The notes under the pieces were generated by a model. It ran no database searches, was not told the DNA's origin, and worked only from the letters and a program-made list of their open reading frames with translations. The position numbers and the translations under genes are program-made. A stretch of 52,366 nucleotides of DNA, from assembly GCA_913054475.1 (NCBI GenBank), contig CAJXJF010000004.1, positions 1-52,366 on the forward strand. The letters are read 5' to 3'. The DNA comes from an uncultured Nitratifractor sp. (GTDB taxonomy: Bacteria; Campylobacterota; Campylobacteria; Campylobacterales; Sulfurovaceae). Shown here piece by piece: positions 1 through 11,142 of the stretch. The first letter of the stretch is position 1, and each line of letters starts with the position of its first letter.

Positions 1-665
1 TTACCTATAAACTCATGAATATCATCATCTTTATTGATAACATTTTTTAATTTCTTTCCGAATTCATTATTTTTTTCACTCTCTGAAATATCATCAAAAA
101 AATCCTCTATCGCAAATTCAAATAAATGACTAAAGGGGAGATGTCCATAATCATGAAAAAGGGCAAAAAGTCTCGTCGTTTGAAATAAAATAGCTTTAAT
201 AAACGATAGATCGGATGATATATTTCTACTTGAATTTATGGAATAGTAGTTGCTAAAACAATTGCCTAAAAATTCATAAATATAATTATTAAGTAGCTCA
301 AATTTAATTCCATTATCGTTGATAAACTTTTCTTTGTATCTATCGGCTTCAATACCTATTACTCTATCTATTAATTCAACGATGTCGTTTTTTGCCCCTG
401 TCAAGAAAGTCTTTTTGCTTTTCAAAAAACTATTTACTATCTCAATATTAGCATTTTTTAGTCCATTGCTGTATATCTCACCAGCGAGATAGCAAACTCC
501 CAAACTGTGTATAAAACGGGAGGTTTTATTGGATGGATAAACCAGATAGGCCATAGAGTTTTGTAGAATATAATGTAGCCTATTAAAAAGCGGAAAAGAG
601 AATATTTCAAACTCTATATCAGAGCAGACTATATTGCCCCAAATATTATCTTTTACAAATCTCAT
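1..665 (-). CDS. HD-domain phosphohydrolase (dNTPase-like), 3' end missing
   Basis: Truncated by the left window edge; 221 residues are visible from an ATG at 665, with a GGGGG Shine-Dalgarno 7 nt upstream. The protein has the layout of the COG1078/SAMHD1-like HD superfamily: a YPSNKTSRFIHSLGV stretch around residues 43-57 (His53), then FHDYGHLPFSHLFE around residues 170-183 with the His171-Asp172 metal pair plus His175 and His180. Characterised members hydrolyse dNTPs or other nucleotides; the substrate here is unknown. The DNA is far more AT-rich than the rest of the window and lies next to a dead transposase, which suggests horizontal acquisition. A role in nucleotide-based phage defence is possible but is inference. 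Family assignment is fairly sure, function is not. Confidence 0.75.
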   Translation of the reverse strand, partial: MRFVKDNIWGNIVCSDIEFEIFSFPLFNRLHYILQNSMAYLVYPSNKTSRFIHSLGVCYLAGEIYSNGLKNANIEIVNSFLKSKKTFLTGAKNDIVELIDRVIGIEADRYKEKFINDNGIKFELLNNYIYEFLGNCFSNYYSINSSRNISSDLSFIKAILFQTTRLFALFHDYGHLPFSHLFEFAIEDFFDDISESEKNNEFGKKLKNVINKDDDIHEFIG

Positions 666-686
666 ATTCTATACCCCCACTTTGCG

Positions 687-692
687 ATTATA
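687..692 (-). promoter_or_regulatory. Putative -10 box of the HD-protein gene
   Basis: Read on the minus strand this is TATAAT, about 22 nt upstream of the HD-protein ATG. No good -35 is visible at the expected distance; the upstream DNA is T-rich. Confidence 0.4.
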
Positions 693-724
693 TTCATTTT
701 GACTTAAAAAAACGACTATTTGAT

Positions 725-1110
725 TACACGGTAATTCAATCCCAAGTTCAAACAAAGAAAAGAGTCTGTAATGGCCTTTGCCTCGGATGAGTCGGAGAGT
801 TTTTTTGGGTATGCATCGCATCCATGCTCAGGAGGGTTCTTTCGAGATCGGGAGCTTCGAGCAGTTCTGGCGAGACGGGGATTTCGTCGCTCTTGTCATC
901 GACTCGGGTATGGGTTAAACGGAGAGAAAGGATATGACAGGCCTTCTCGTTCAGGGCCTTGTTGGTCGAGCCCCGCATCGTCTTGCCATCGATGAAAGCA
1001 ACAGAATCTCTCATGGATGATTCTTGGTGATCTTCGCCTCTCGATAGTCGGGAAGTGCCCGAAACGCCCCAAGCAGCGAACGCAGCTCTAAGATTGGGAA
1101 GCGCCATAGC
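725..1110 (-). pseudogene. ISAs1-family transposase remnant
   Basis: A decayed DDE transposase of the ISAs1 (H-repeat) family. One reading frame (748-1107) carries FIDGKTMRGS, then HILSL, DKSDEIPVSPELLEAPDLE and MDAMHTQK, which are landmarks of the family catalytic core. The N-terminal motif LLGAFRALPDYREAKITKNHP is present but in another frame (about 1010-1080) and runs straight into the core, so the intervening part of a normal transposase is deleted. After MDAMHTQK the homologous reading KTLRLI continues in a third frame across an A-run. With two frame changes and a missing middle and C-terminus it cannot encode an active enzyme. No terminal inverted repeats were identified with confidence. 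Confidence 0.75.
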
Positions 1111-1163
1111 ATATTCTTTTGTATGGCTCAGGGTTGAACTACCCTACTGAAATTCGCAAACCC

Positions 1164-1193
1164 TTGACTATAGACACGGTAAACGGGTATAAT
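1164..1193 (+). promoter_or_regulatory. Sigma70-type promoter upstream of the DEAD-box helicase
   Basis: TTGACT at 1164-1169 and a perfect TATAAT at 1188-1193 are separated by 18 bp. The promoter lies 120-165 bp before the helicase start, leaving a long 5' leader. It is the best consensus promoter seen in the window. Confidence 0.7.
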
Positions 1194-1357
1194 ACTCCTT
1201 CAATAAAAAAATAGGTATATAAAGCCCGCTATTGAACTGCTTTTGTAATTTGACTGCATAATAAAATCTCCGGACTATCGAAAGATCTTTTCAGGTTGGA
1301 AGCTGCAACGATATGAATGCGAACGATATGGAGCTTTTGTACCCTGAAAGAGTAAAA

Positions 1358-2802
<1,445 letters not shown>

Positions 2803-2803
<1 letters not shown>

Positions 2804-2831
2804 GCGACGGGAGAGGGCACTCTCCATCGCC
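2803..2831 (+). terminator. GC-rich hairpin after the helicase gene
   Basis: GGCGA (2803-2807) pairs with TCGCC (2827-2831) and the stem continues inward through GG/CC and AGAG/CTCT around a GGCA loop, with one mismatch and a bulge. It begins in the stop codon. No T-run follows, so it may be a pause or RNA-stability element rather than a full intrinsic terminator. Confidence 0.4.
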
Positions 2832-2908
2832 ACCTAACCACATCTTCGATATAATCATCCCCGACAGAAAGATTCGAAACGATTCATAGAAGAAAAGGGG
2901 AGTCTCCA

Positions 2909-5347
2909 GTGAGCTACAATCCTAAAGAGATAGAGAGTCAATGGCAGAGAATATGGGAAGAGGAGGAGGCTTTCGAGCCTTCAGGAGATAGAAAAAAACC
3001 GAAAAAATATATACTCAGCATGTTTCCCTATCCCAGCGGCAGGATACATATGGGACATGTACGAAACTACGCCATAGGCGACGCTCTCGCACGATACTAC
3101 CGCAAACGGGGTTATGATGTACTTCACCCGATAGGCTGGGACGCCTTCGGTATGCCTGCGGAGAATGCCGCTATCAAACATGGTCTTCATCCCGGAAAAT
3201 GGACTTACGAAAATATAGAGTATATGAGGAGAGAACTGGGTGCACTGGGACTCTCCTTCTCCAGAAAGAGAGAGTTCGCCACCTGTGACCCGCTCTATAC
3301 GAAGTGGGAGCAGGAGTTCATAATACGGATGTTCGAAGAGGGGCTGCTCTACAGGGAGAAGACGACGGTAAACTGGTGCGAAAGCTGCCACACCGTTCTG
3401 GCCAACGAGCAGGTCGAGGATGGTCGCTGCTGGAGATGCGACAATCCGGTGGAACTCAGAGATATGCCGGGATACTATATAGATATCGTATCCTACGCAC
3501 AGGAGCTTCTGGACGATCTGGATAGCCTGGAGGGGAAATGGCCCCAGCAGGTGCTCACTATGCAACGAAACTGGATAGGCCGTTCGGAGGGGCTGGAGTT
3601 TAGCTTCGAGCTTACACAGGAGAGCAGAGAGAAGCTCTCGGGACTCTTCAAGGGCTACAATGTCTTCACCACCAGAGCCGATACCATTTACGGAGTGACA
3701 TACTCGGCCCTGGCACCGGAACATCCCATAGTCAAATATATGATAGAGAAGAGACTTCTCGACGATGATATCGCCGGGAAGATAGAGCGGATGGCAAATA
3801 TGGGCGAAAGGGAGAGGGCACAGGCCCAAAAGGAGGGCTATCCTCTGGGTATCAGTGTCATCCACCCTCTCACCGGTGCCGAAATAGAGGTCTGGACAGC
3901 CAACTTCGTCCTGGCAGCTTACGGCGGAGGAGCCGTTATGGCCGTACCTGCCCACGACGAGAGAGACTTCGAATTCGCGACCCTATACTCTCTACCGATA
4001 AAGAGAGTCATAGAGGGGGGTGAACTGCCATATACCGGAGGAGGCAAACTTATAGACAGCGCCGAGTTCGACGGTCTCGACAACGAAGAGGCGAAGAGAA
4101 AGATAATAGAGCATTTCCAAAAGCTGGGCATAGGCGAGAGAAAGGTCAACTTCAAGCTCAGAAACTGGGGTGTGAGCCGCCAGAGATACTGGGGAGCCCC
4201 CATACCTCTGATTCACTGCCCGAAGTGCGGACTCGTGGCCGAAAAGAGGGAGAATCTCCCCATAACCCTACCCGAAGATGTGGAGATTACAGGGGAGGGG
4301 AATCCTCTGGAGAACCACCCCACATGGAAATTCTGCAAATGTCCCCACTGCGGTGCGGATGCCGAAAGAGAGACCGATACGCTCGATACCTTCGTACAGA
4401 GCAGCTGGTATCAGTTTCGCTATACCGTCGATCCCGAGAAGTGGGAGGAGACGGGTATCGACAGAGAGAGTGCCCGATACTGGATGCCCGTAGATCAATA
4501 TATAGGCGGTATAGAACATGCCATTTTGCATCTTCTCTATGCCAGATTCTTCACGAAGGCTCTAAGAGACCTTGGATATCACGATATAGACGAGCCTTTC
4601 GAAAGGCTGCTGACTCAGGGTATGGTGCTCAAAGACGGCTCGAAGATGAGTAAGTCCAAAGGCAACACCGTTGACCCGGACAGTATAGTCGAAAAGTTCG
4701 GAGCCGATACGGCCAGACTCTTCATCCTCTTCGCGGCACCTCCCCAAAAAGAGTTGGAGTGGAACGACAGCGGAGTGGAGGGGGCCTACCGCTTCCTCAA
4801 GAGGCTATACTCCAGACGAGAGAAGGTAAAACACGACTCCATACCTGAAATCGAGCACTCCTCTTTGCAAGCCGCTTCGAAAGAGGCGAGAGCCAAGGTC
4901 TATGAAGCGCTCAGAAAGAGTGAAGATGTATTTGAAAAGAGTTTCTCCTTCAACACACTCATAGCTGCCGTCATGGAGGCTCTCAACGCACTGGAGAGGC
5001 AGAAAGACGATAGAGTGTGGAGCGAAGGTATCTATATACTTCTGAACCTTCTCGAACCGATAGTACCCCACATCGCCACCCAGATGAGCGAAGAGCTCTT
5101 CGGGCGCAGGAATCTCAGGAAGAGTATCGAAATAAGGGAGGAGGTCTTCGTCACAGATACCGTGACATATGCCGTAAGCATCAACGGAAAAAGGCGTAGC
5201 GAAGTGGAAGTCCCCTCTGGTGCCGAAAAGGAGACAATCATATCCATGGCAGCCGAGGCCGGCTCGAAATGGCTTGGCGATATGCAGATAGTCAAAGAGA
5301 TAGTGGTACCCGGGAAATTGGTCAATTTCGTGGTCAAACCGGTATAG
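2909..5347 (+). CDS. leuS: Leucyl-tRNA synthetase
   Basis: 812 residues, normal for bacterial LeuRS. It charges tRNA-Leu in the cytoplasm. Class I signatures are clear: the HIGH-type motif HMGH at 47-50 within [12 protein letters not shown], and KMSKS at 579-583. The CP1 editing region is present, with the [12 protein letters not shown] segment and a zinc-type CxxC pair. The start is GTG with GGGGAG 6-7 nt upstream. The stop is 2 bp before lptE, so leuS-lptE-folC form a tight operon; a TATAAT at 2850-2855 may be the promoter. Confidence 0.97.
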   Translation: MSYNPKEIESQWQRIWEEEEAFEPSGDRKKPKKYILSMFPYPSGRIHMGHVRNYAIGDALARYYRKRGYDVLHPIGWDAFGMPAENAAIKHGLHPGKWTYENIEYMRRELGALGLSFSRKREFATCDPLYTKWEQEFIIRMFEEGLLYREKTTVNWCESCHTVLANEQVEDGRCWRCDNPVELRDMPGYYIDIVSYAQELLDDLDSLEGKWPQQVLTMQRNWIGRSEGLEFSFELTQESREKLSGLFKGYNVFTTRADTIYGVTYSALAPEHPIVKYMIEKRLLDDDIAGKIERMANMGERERAQAQKEGYPLGISVIHPLTGAEIEVWTANFVLAAYGGGAVMAVPAHDERDFEFATLYSLPIKRVIEGGELPYTGGGKLIDSAEFDGLDNEEAKRKIIEHFQKLGIGERKVNFKLRNWGVSRQRYWGAPIPLIHCPKCGLVAEKRENLPITLPEDVEITGEGNPLENHPTWKFCKCPHCGADAERETDTLDTFVQSSWYQFRYTVDPEKWEETGIDRESARYWMPVDQYIGGIEHAILHLLYARFFTKALRDLGYHDIDEPFERLLTQGMVLKDGSKMSKSKGNTVDPDSIVEKFGADTARLFILFAAPPQKELEWNDSGVEGAYRFLKRLYSRREKVKHDSIPEIEHSSLQAASKEARAKVYEALRKSEDVFEKSFSFNTLIAAVMEALNALERQKDDRVWSEGIYILLNLLEPIVPHIATQMSEELFGRRNLRKSIEIREEVFVTDTVTYAVSINGKRRSEVEVPSGAEKETIISMAAEAGSKWLGDMQIVKEIVVPGKLVNFVVKPV

Positions 5348-5349
5348 AG

Positions 5350-5889
5350 ATGAAACGGATGAAAGTGATGAAAAGATACATATCTTCCCGCAGGGCCTTT
5401 CTCTACTCTGCCGCACTCCTGACGCTTTCGGCCTGCGGCTACCGTCCGGTTTCGCACTATGCGCACGGACTGCTGGGAGAGAGCGTATATGTGAGTGTGC
5501 ATCCAAACGGCAAAGAGCCCCAAAATGGTGTCTATCTGAAAGAGGCTATCATAGATACCGTAAGAGAGCGTTTTTCGGCGATAGTGACGGAAAAACGAGA
5601 AGATGCGGATAGTACGATAGAGGTACTCAGATATCATATAGGCTACTCTCCCCTCACCTATGACAAAAACGGCTATGTAACGAGATATAGAGTCGATACC
5701 ACCGTCACCTTCAGGATAGAGACGGCCGATGGCAACTACGACAAAATTGTAAATGTGTCGGAAGATGTCGGTATAAAGGCCGGCTCGCTCACCTCCTCCA
5801 TCGCCAGAGAGAGCGCTATACGCTACAGCATACGCAAAGCGATGGACAAGCTCGTCGCCTATGTGGCTCAGAGGGGATATCTGAAATGA
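5350..5889 (+). CDS. lptE: LPS-assembly lipoprotein LptE
   Basis: 179 residues. LptE plugs the LptD outer-membrane barrel that delivers lipopolysaccharide to the cell surface. It has a signal peptide ending in the lipobox LSAC with Cys29 as the lipidated residue, followed by GYRP, a hallmark start of mature LptE proteins, and the LPS-assembly lipoprotein fold rich in alternating beta strands. The ATG at 5350 lies 2 bp after the leuS stop, and the last 4 bp overlap folC. The leuS-lptE linkage is also common in other Proteobacteria. Confidence 0.85.
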   Translation: MKRMKVMKRYISSRRAFLYSAALLTLSACGYRPVSHYAHGLLGESVYVSVHPNGKEPQNGVYLKEAIIDTVRERFSAIVTEKREDADSTIEVLRYHIGYSPLTYDKNGYVTRYRVDTTVTFRIETADGNYDKIVNVSEDVGIKAGSLTSSIARESAIRYSIRKAMDKLVAYVAQRGYLK

Positions 5890-7049
5890 GAGACTCTTTT
5901 TCTCGCTGGATAGAGAAAAAGCCCCTCTATTACGGGGAGATAGAGCACAATCGCATAAAAGAGGCATATAGCCGCATAAAAGAGAAAATCTCTCACCCCC
6001 CGGCCATCCATATAATTGGGACCAACGCGAAAGGCTCCACCGGCAGAGCGATAGCCCACCTCGCCTACCTCTGCGGCAAAAAGACCGGACACTACAGCTC
6101 ACCGCACATATCCAGATTCAACGAGAGAATATGGCTCGATGGTGCCAATGTCGATGATGCCGTACTGGACGAAGCCCATGAGAGACTCTACTCTATGCTG
6201 GGAGAAGAGATAAGCGAGGCTCTGAGCTACTTCGAATATACGACTCTTCTGGCCTTCGTGATTTTCGAAGATTGCGAGCTTGTCGTGCTCGAAGCGGGAC
6301 TGGGCGGAGAGTTCGACGCCACGACGGTGTGTGACAACAGGGTATTGAGTATCTTTACACCCATAGCCGAAGATCATCGTGCTTTTCTCGGCGACAGCAT
6401 AGAAGAGATTGCCAAAACCAAACTCGAAGCGATGAGTTCCGTAGCGCTTCTCGCGCCCCAACCCTATCCGATAGTGGAGGAGATGGCCCGCAAAAAGGCC
6501 GAAGAGAGGGGCAGCAGACTCTATATGGCTTCGGAAAAATTTCTCGATATTCGGGAGAGGGAGAGATTGACGAAAATCGTAGCTCTAAAGGGATGGGCGG
6601 AGTATCTCTATGACAACATTCTCTGTGCCCTTTGCGCCCTGAAGATACTATCCATACCTTACGACATAGAGAATCTCGCCTCTTTGGAACTCTTCGGCAG
6701 ATACTATAGGCTGGCGGAAAATCTGCATATAGATGTGGGGCACAATCCTCTCGCGGCCAGAGCCATAGTCTCCCAACTATCCGAAGAGAGTGTATTGATA
6801 TACAACACCCTGCAGGACAAAGATTACGAAGAGGTACTATCCATCCTCTCTCCACGACTGAAGAGGGTGGAGATAATCCCCATAGAGGACTTCAGAGCGC
6901 TCCCGCAAGGCAGGCTGGTCGAAACGATAGAGGAGCTCGGCCTGAGATACGATATCTTCGACGGGAGACTCTTCAGCCATGAAAACTATCTCGTCTTCGG
7001 CTCTTTTCGCACGGTGGAGGCATTTTTGAAGCAGATGAAAAATAACTGA
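5886..7049 (+). CDS. folC: Folylpolyglutamate synthase / dihydrofolate synthase
   Basis: 387 residues, slightly short for the Mur-ligase-like FolC family. It adds glutamate to dihydropteroate or folates using ATP. The Mur-ligase P-loop appears as GTNAKGST around residues 45-52, followed by HYSSPHISRFNERI, the substrate loop typical of FolC, and a VLEAGLGGEFDAT segment. A C-terminal ligase domain contains DVGHNPLAARA. Its ATG overlaps the lptE stop (ATGA), implying translational coupling. Confidence 0.93.
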   Translation: MRDSFSRWIEKKPLYYGEIEHNRIKEAYSRIKEKISHPPAIHIIGTNAKGSTGRAIAHLAYLCGKKTGHYSSPHISRFNERIWLDGANVDDAVLDEAHERLYSMLGEEISEALSYFEYTTLLAFVIFEDCELVVLEAGLGGEFDATTVCDNRVLSIFTPIAEDHRAFLGDSIEEIAKTKLEAMSSVALLAPQPYPIVEEMARKKAEERGSRLYMASEKFLDIRERERLTKIVALKGWAEYLYDNILCALCALKILSIPYDIENLASLELFGRYYRLAENLHIDVGHNPLAARAIVSQLSEESVLIYNTLQDKDYEEVLSILSPRLKRVEIIPIEDFRALPQGRLVETIEELGLRYDIFDGRLFSHENYLVFGSFRTVEAFLKQMKNN

Positions 7050-7111
7050 ATCAAGATGTGTAGCATTGTCGAAAAAGGACCAAAACAACTTAGAACCGAG
7101 TAGGAGAGAAA

Positions 7112-8176
7112 GTGAAAGAGAGATATAGAACCAGAAAGATTCATGTAGGTCGCGTAGCGGTAGGAGGCGATGCCCCCATCTCTGTACAATCGATGACATT
7201 CAGCAACACCAGGAATGTAGAAGCCACCGTAGAGCAGATAAAGAGACTCCATTTCGCGGGTTGCGATATCGTGAGGGTTGCCGTACCCGATATGGAGGAT
7301 GCACTCGCTCTCGAAGAGATAGTCAAAAGGGTGGACCTACCCGTCGTGGCCGATATACACTTCAACTACAAATTGGCGCTCGAAGCTGCCAAGTGGGTCG
7401 ATTGTATCCGCTTCAACCCCGGCAACATAGGAGAGAAATCCAGAATAAAAGAGATTGTCAAAGCGTGTAAGGAGCGTAATATTCCAATAAGGGTAGGAGT
7501 CAACGCCGGCTCTTTGGAGAAGGAGTTCGAACAGCGATACGGTGCCACCGCCGAAGGTATGGTGGCCAGTGCAGAATACAATATCAAATTCCTCGAAGAT
7601 CTCGATTTTAGCGACATTAAGGTCTCTCTCAAAGCCAGCGATGTCGAGAGGACGGTAGAGGCATACAGAATGCTGCGTCCGAAAAACGACTATCCATTTC
7701 ACCTCGGAGTCACCGAAGCCGGTACACTCTTTCATGCGACAGTGAAATCGGCCATAGGCTTGGGAACACTGCTGCTCGATGGTATAGGAGACACTATGCG
7801 TGTATCCATTACGGGTGAGCTGGAGAAGGAGATAGAGGTAGCCCGCGCCATACTCAGAGACAGCGGAAGAGAAAAGAAGGGGGTCAATATAGTATCGTGT
7901 CCTACATGCGGCAGGATAGAGGCCGACCTGGTGAGCGCCGTGGAGGAGGTGGAGCGTAGAACAGCCCATATAAAAGCCCCCCTGAACCTCTCCGTAATGG
8001 GTTGTGTGGTCAATGCCATCGGCGAAGCGAAACATGCGGATGTAGCCATAGCCTTCGGCAAAGGTAACGGGCTGATTATGGTAAAAGGAGAGATTGTAGC
8101 CAAGCTTCCCGAAGATGAGCTCGTAGAGCGCTTCGTAAAAGAGGTGGAGCTGATGGCGGAAAATATGGAGGTATAG
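7112..8176 (+). CDS. ispG: 4-hydroxy-3-methylbut-2-enyl diphosphate synthase
   Basis: 354 residues. An iron-sulfur enzyme of the non-mevalonate (MEP) isoprenoid pathway that reductively opens methylerythritol cyclodiphosphate. The N-terminal TIM barrel begins with [13 protein letters not shown]. The C-terminal [4Fe-4S] ligands are visible as Cys263, Cys266 (SCPTCGR), Cys298 and Glu305, matching the known 3-Cys/1-Glu set. The start is GTG with GGAGAG 4-5 nt upstream. It follows folC by 62 bp and leads into dnaB 9 bp later. Confidence 0.97.
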   Translation: MKERYRTRKIHVGRVAVGGDAPISVQSMTFSNTRNVEATVEQIKRLHFAGCDIVRVAVPDMEDALALEEIVKRVDLPVVADIHFNYKLALEAAKWVDCIRFNPGNIGEKSRIKEIVKACKERNIPIRVGVNAGSLEKEFEQRYGATAEGMVASAEYNIKFLEDLDFSDIKVSLKASDVERTVEAYRMLRPKNDYPFHLGVTEAGTLFHATVKSAIGLGTLLLDGIGDTMRVSITGELEKEIEVARAILRDSGREKKGVNIVSCPTCGRIEADLVSAVEEVERRTAHIKAPLNLSVMGCVVNAIGEAKHADVAIAFGKGNGLIMVKGEIVAKLPEDELVERFVKEVELMAENMEV

Positions 8177-8185
8177 GGAAGAGTC

Positions 8186-9622
8186 ATGGAGAAACTCTAC
8201 AACCTCAATATAGAGAGAGCCGTACTCTCAGCCATCATATTCGACCCCGAAATATACGAAGAGGTAGCTGCCTCCCTCGAGCCGGAAGATTTCTATCTCC
8301 CCTTTCACGCCCAACTCTTCACCGCGATGGAGAAGCTCTTCATAAAGGAGAAACCGATAGACGAGGAGTTTCTCAAAAGAGAACTCGAAAGAGAGGGGAA
8401 ATTCGACGAAGTGGCGATGGTGGATGTACTCTCGGCCAATCCCATCAGCGATACAGGCTCGTATATAGCCGAAATCAAGGCCCTCTCTTCCAAACGGGCT
8501 CTCGTGACGCTCGCTACGGAGATACGGAAACTGACCATAGAGGAAGAGCTCGATGCGATGGAGGTGATGGACAGAGTCGAGAAGAAACTCTATGAGATAA
8601 CCCAGCAGAGTGTGAGTGAAGATTTCCGAAACTCCATGGAGATAACCCGTTCGATGCTTTCGGAGATAGAGAAGCTCAAAGCGATGGGCAACTCCAGACT
8701 CATCGGTGTAGATACCGGTTTTAGAAACCTCAACGAGCAGACAAGCGGCTTCGGGAAGGGGGACCTGGTGATAATAGCGGCCAGACCCGCGATGGGAAAG
8801 ACCGCCCTCGTACTGAATATGGCCCTCAAGGCTATAGAGAGGGGAGAGGGGGTGGCCTTCTTCTCTCTCGAGATGCCTGCAGAACAGCTTATGCTGAGGA
8901 TGCTCTCGGCCAAGACATCCATACCCCTGCAATCTTTGAGAGTGGGAGACCTCAGAGATGAGCAGTGGACACAGCTCGCGGCAGCGGTAGAGGATATATC
9001 GAGGCGAAAACTCTTCGTCGATGACGGCGGATACGCCACCATACACCATGTACGCTCCAAACTCAGAAAACTCAAAGCCCAGCATCCAGAAATCACTATG
9101 GCGATAATCGACTATCTACAGCTAATGAGCGGAGAGGGGAGCAGAGAGGGAAGACAGCAGGAGATAAGCGAGATATCACGGGGGCTCAAACAGCTCGCGA
9201 GAGAGCTCGACATGCCGGTGATAGCCCTTTCACAGCTCAACCGCTCCCTCGAAGCCAGAGAGAACAAGCGCCCCATGCTGAGCGATTTGAGAGAATCGGG
9301 CGCTATAGAGCAGGATGCAGATATCATCCTCTTCGTATATCGCGACGATGTCTATAGGGAGGCGAAGGAGAAAGAGAAGGAGATGAAAGCCAAGGCCGAA
9401 GGCAAAGAGTACAAGAGCGACTATCGCAGGAAACCGGAGGAGGAGACCGAATTGATAATAGGCAAACAGAGAAACGGCCCTACAGGTACGGTGGATTTGA
9501 TATTCCAGAAACGCTATACCCGTTTCGTGGATGCCGACAAGGGTAGCGCTCCCTTCGAGGTGGTTTACGAAGGGGGGAATATAGATATGAGAGAGGGAAA
9601 TATAGAACTTCCTCCCATATAG
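8186..9622 (+). CDS. dnaB: Replicative DNA helicase
   Basis: 478 residues. Hexameric 5'-3' helicase that unwinds DNA at the replication fork. It has an N-terminal DnaG-binding helical domain (about 1-110), a linker, then a RecA-like ATPase with Walker A ARPAMGKT (199-206), a Walker B/IDYLQL segment, and the ALSQLNRSLE motif. Length and order fit standard DnaB without an intein. It follows ispG by 9 bp and precedes comEC by 10 bp. It lies about 9 kb from dnaA. Confidence 0.97.
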   Translation: MEKLYNLNIERAVLSAIIFDPEIYEEVAASLEPEDFYLPFHAQLFTAMEKLFIKEKPIDEEFLKRELEREGKFDEVAMVDVLSANPISDTGSYIAEIKALSSKRALVTLATEIRKLTIEEELDAMEVMDRVEKKLYEITQQSVSEDFRNSMEITRSMLSEIEKLKAMGNSRLIGVDTGFRNLNEQTSGFGKGDLVIIAARPAMGKTALVLNMALKAIERGEGVAFFSLEMPAEQLMLRMLSAKTSIPLQSLRVGDLRDEQWTQLAAAVEDISRRKLFVDDGGYATIHHVRSKLRKLKAQHPEITMAIIDYLQLMSGEGSREGRQQEISEISRGLKQLARELDMPVIALSQLNRSLEARENKRPMLSDLRESGAIEQDADIILFVYRDDVYREAKEKEKEMKAKAEGKEYKSDYRRKPEEETELIIGKQRNGPTGTVDLIFQKRYTRFVDADKGSAPFEVVYEGGNIDMREGNIELPPI

Positions 9623-9632
9623 AGCTTCGGAT

Positions 9633-10904
9633 ATGTCCCGACTGCATTTTCCCCTTTTCGGCGACAGAAGGGAGATGCTTCTGAGTCTGCTCGTGATTCT
9701 CTCTCTGCTTGTGTTGCGTCTTCTCGGACTATATGGGAACTATCGTGATTTCATGCAGAGCCCCTTCCTCTATCTCGAAGCGCACGCCATACGAAGCTAC
9801 CCCTCCCCGCAGGGCCATCCCGTCGTGAGATTCCGTTGCGACTCTCCCCGTACATTCTATGCGAAATACAGGGGTGAAGAGCCCATAAACGGGAAGAGGC
9901 TCCGCCTCAGAATCAGACCAAATCCCGAAATATCCTTTATCGACTACCTCAGAGGAGCTTTCGTGGATATCGAAGTGAAAAGAGTCTATGAGAGTCCGAA
10001 AAATCTGAGAGAGAAGGTGGCACAATATATAGAGAGTCAGCATGAAAATCCCTTGATGGCTTCGTTCTACAAATCGATATTTATCGCGGATACCCCTTCT
10101 GCGGAATTGAGAGAGAAGATATCTCTTCTTGGAGTGAGCCATCTCGTCGCTCTGAGCGGATTTCATCTCGGGATAATCTCGTTCGTCATCTTCTCGATTC
10201 TGAAAATCCCGTACAGCTACTTTCAGGATAGATACTTTCCCTATCGCAACCGTTTTGCCGACCTAGGGATGCTTTCTCTCTTGATTATATTTCTTTTTAT
10301 GCTCTTTACAGGCTCGCCTCCCTCTCTTCTACGCTCTTTCGGCATGATGCTCATAGGATGGTTCGCCCTGATAACGGGACTGGAACTCATGAACTTCGCC
10401 ATCCTCTTCGCAGCGGTCTGTATATTGCCTCTTCTCTTCCCATATCTTCTCTTCTGCACGGCTTTCTGGCTATCTGTATGCGGAGTCTTCTATATCTACC
10501 TTCTTGGCAGATTCGTATCGACCAAGAAGAGCGGAATCTATACGAAACTGCTCCATATCCCTTTTGGGATTTTCATTCTCATGACTCCCATAGTCCACTC
10601 CATCTTTCCCGCCACCTCAGCCTGGCAACTCCTCTCTCCGATTCTCTCTATCGTTTTTCCCTTTTTCTATCCGCTGGCCATCTTCGCACATCTTGTCGGT
10701 TACGGCGGATTGTTCGACAGTGCGCTTCTATATCTCTTCTCTCTCCCCTCCACTTCGTTCGACATGGGCGTATCCACACTCTTTCTACTCCCATACATAG
10801 GCATATCCCTACTCTGCATATGGTATCCGCAACTGTTGAAAACTCTTTTACTGCTGGCCATCTCCTCTTTCGTATATATCTTCGCTCCTGCTTTTATAAG
10901 ATAG
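9633..10904 (+). CDS. comEC: ComEC/Rec2-type DNA-uptake channel
   Basis: 423 residues. Inner-membrane protein that passes single-stranded DNA during natural transformation. It has an N-terminal membrane segment, an OB-like DUF4131-type region (about 40-125), then the competence domain with SHLVALSGFHLGI at about 169-181 and at least seven further hydrophobic helices. The C-terminal metallo-beta-lactamase domain of Firmicute ComEC is absent; short versions are usual in Helicobacter and relatives, so this is not a truncation. The ATG is 10 bp after dnaB. Confidence 0.85.
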   Translation: MSRLHFPLFGDRREMLLSLLVILSLLVLRLLGLYGNYRDFMQSPFLYLEAHAIRSYPSPQGHPVVRFRCDSPRTFYAKYRGEEPINGKRLRLRIRPNPEISFIDYLRGAFVDIEVKRVYESPKNLREKVAQYIESQHENPLMASFYKSIFIADTPSAELREKISLLGVSHLVALSGFHLGIISFVIFSILKIPYSYFQDRYFPYRNRFADLGMLSLLIIFLFMLFTGSPPSLLRSFGMMLIGWFALITGLELMNFAILFAAVCILPLLFPYLLFCTAFWLSVCGVFYIYLLGRFVSTKKSGIYTKLLHIPFGIFILMTPIVHSIFPATSAWQLLSPILSIVFPFFYPLAIFAHLVGYGGLFDSALLYLFSLPSTSFDMGVSTLFLLPYIGISLLCIWYPQLLKTLLLLAISSFVYIFAPAFIR

Positions 10905-11142
10905 GATGAATATAGAGATTCTCAACCCCCTACTCAAGGTACTGTCGTAGCTTATGAATCTGTCAAGACGGGCTATGCGCACGAGAATGAACTCTCTTCC
11001 TGCGCCTTTTTCGTATGCTAAAGTGTGAACGAAGCGGTCACTCTCGTTTTACGGGGCTGATTCGAAGGCGAGATACAGCATCGTTTAAGCTCAGCATATT
11101 ACAATAGCCCTAATTTCCATTTATTCAAAAAGAGGAGGGAAT
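10905..11142. other. 238-bp intergenic region before the por operon
   Basis: No gene was recognised. A TACAAT at about 11099-11104 could be the -10 for the por operon, and GAGGAGG precedes the porG start. A 24-codon plus-strand frame starts near 10953 (MNLSRRAMRTRMNS...) and a minus-strand open stretch spans the same DNA; neither resembles a known protein. Confidence 0.4.

Noticed and set aside
9633-10904. ComEC considered a truncated pseudogene because it lacks the metallo-beta-lactamase domain
   Set aside because: Short ComEC proteins are normal in epsilonproteobacteria and the frame is intact with conserved competence motifs.
11050-11090. tRNA/tmRNA-like bases GGGGCTGATTCGAAGG in the por upstream region
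   Set aside because: No acceptor stem, anticodon arm or tag peptide can be built around them, so the likeness to a tmRNA 5' end is judged chance.
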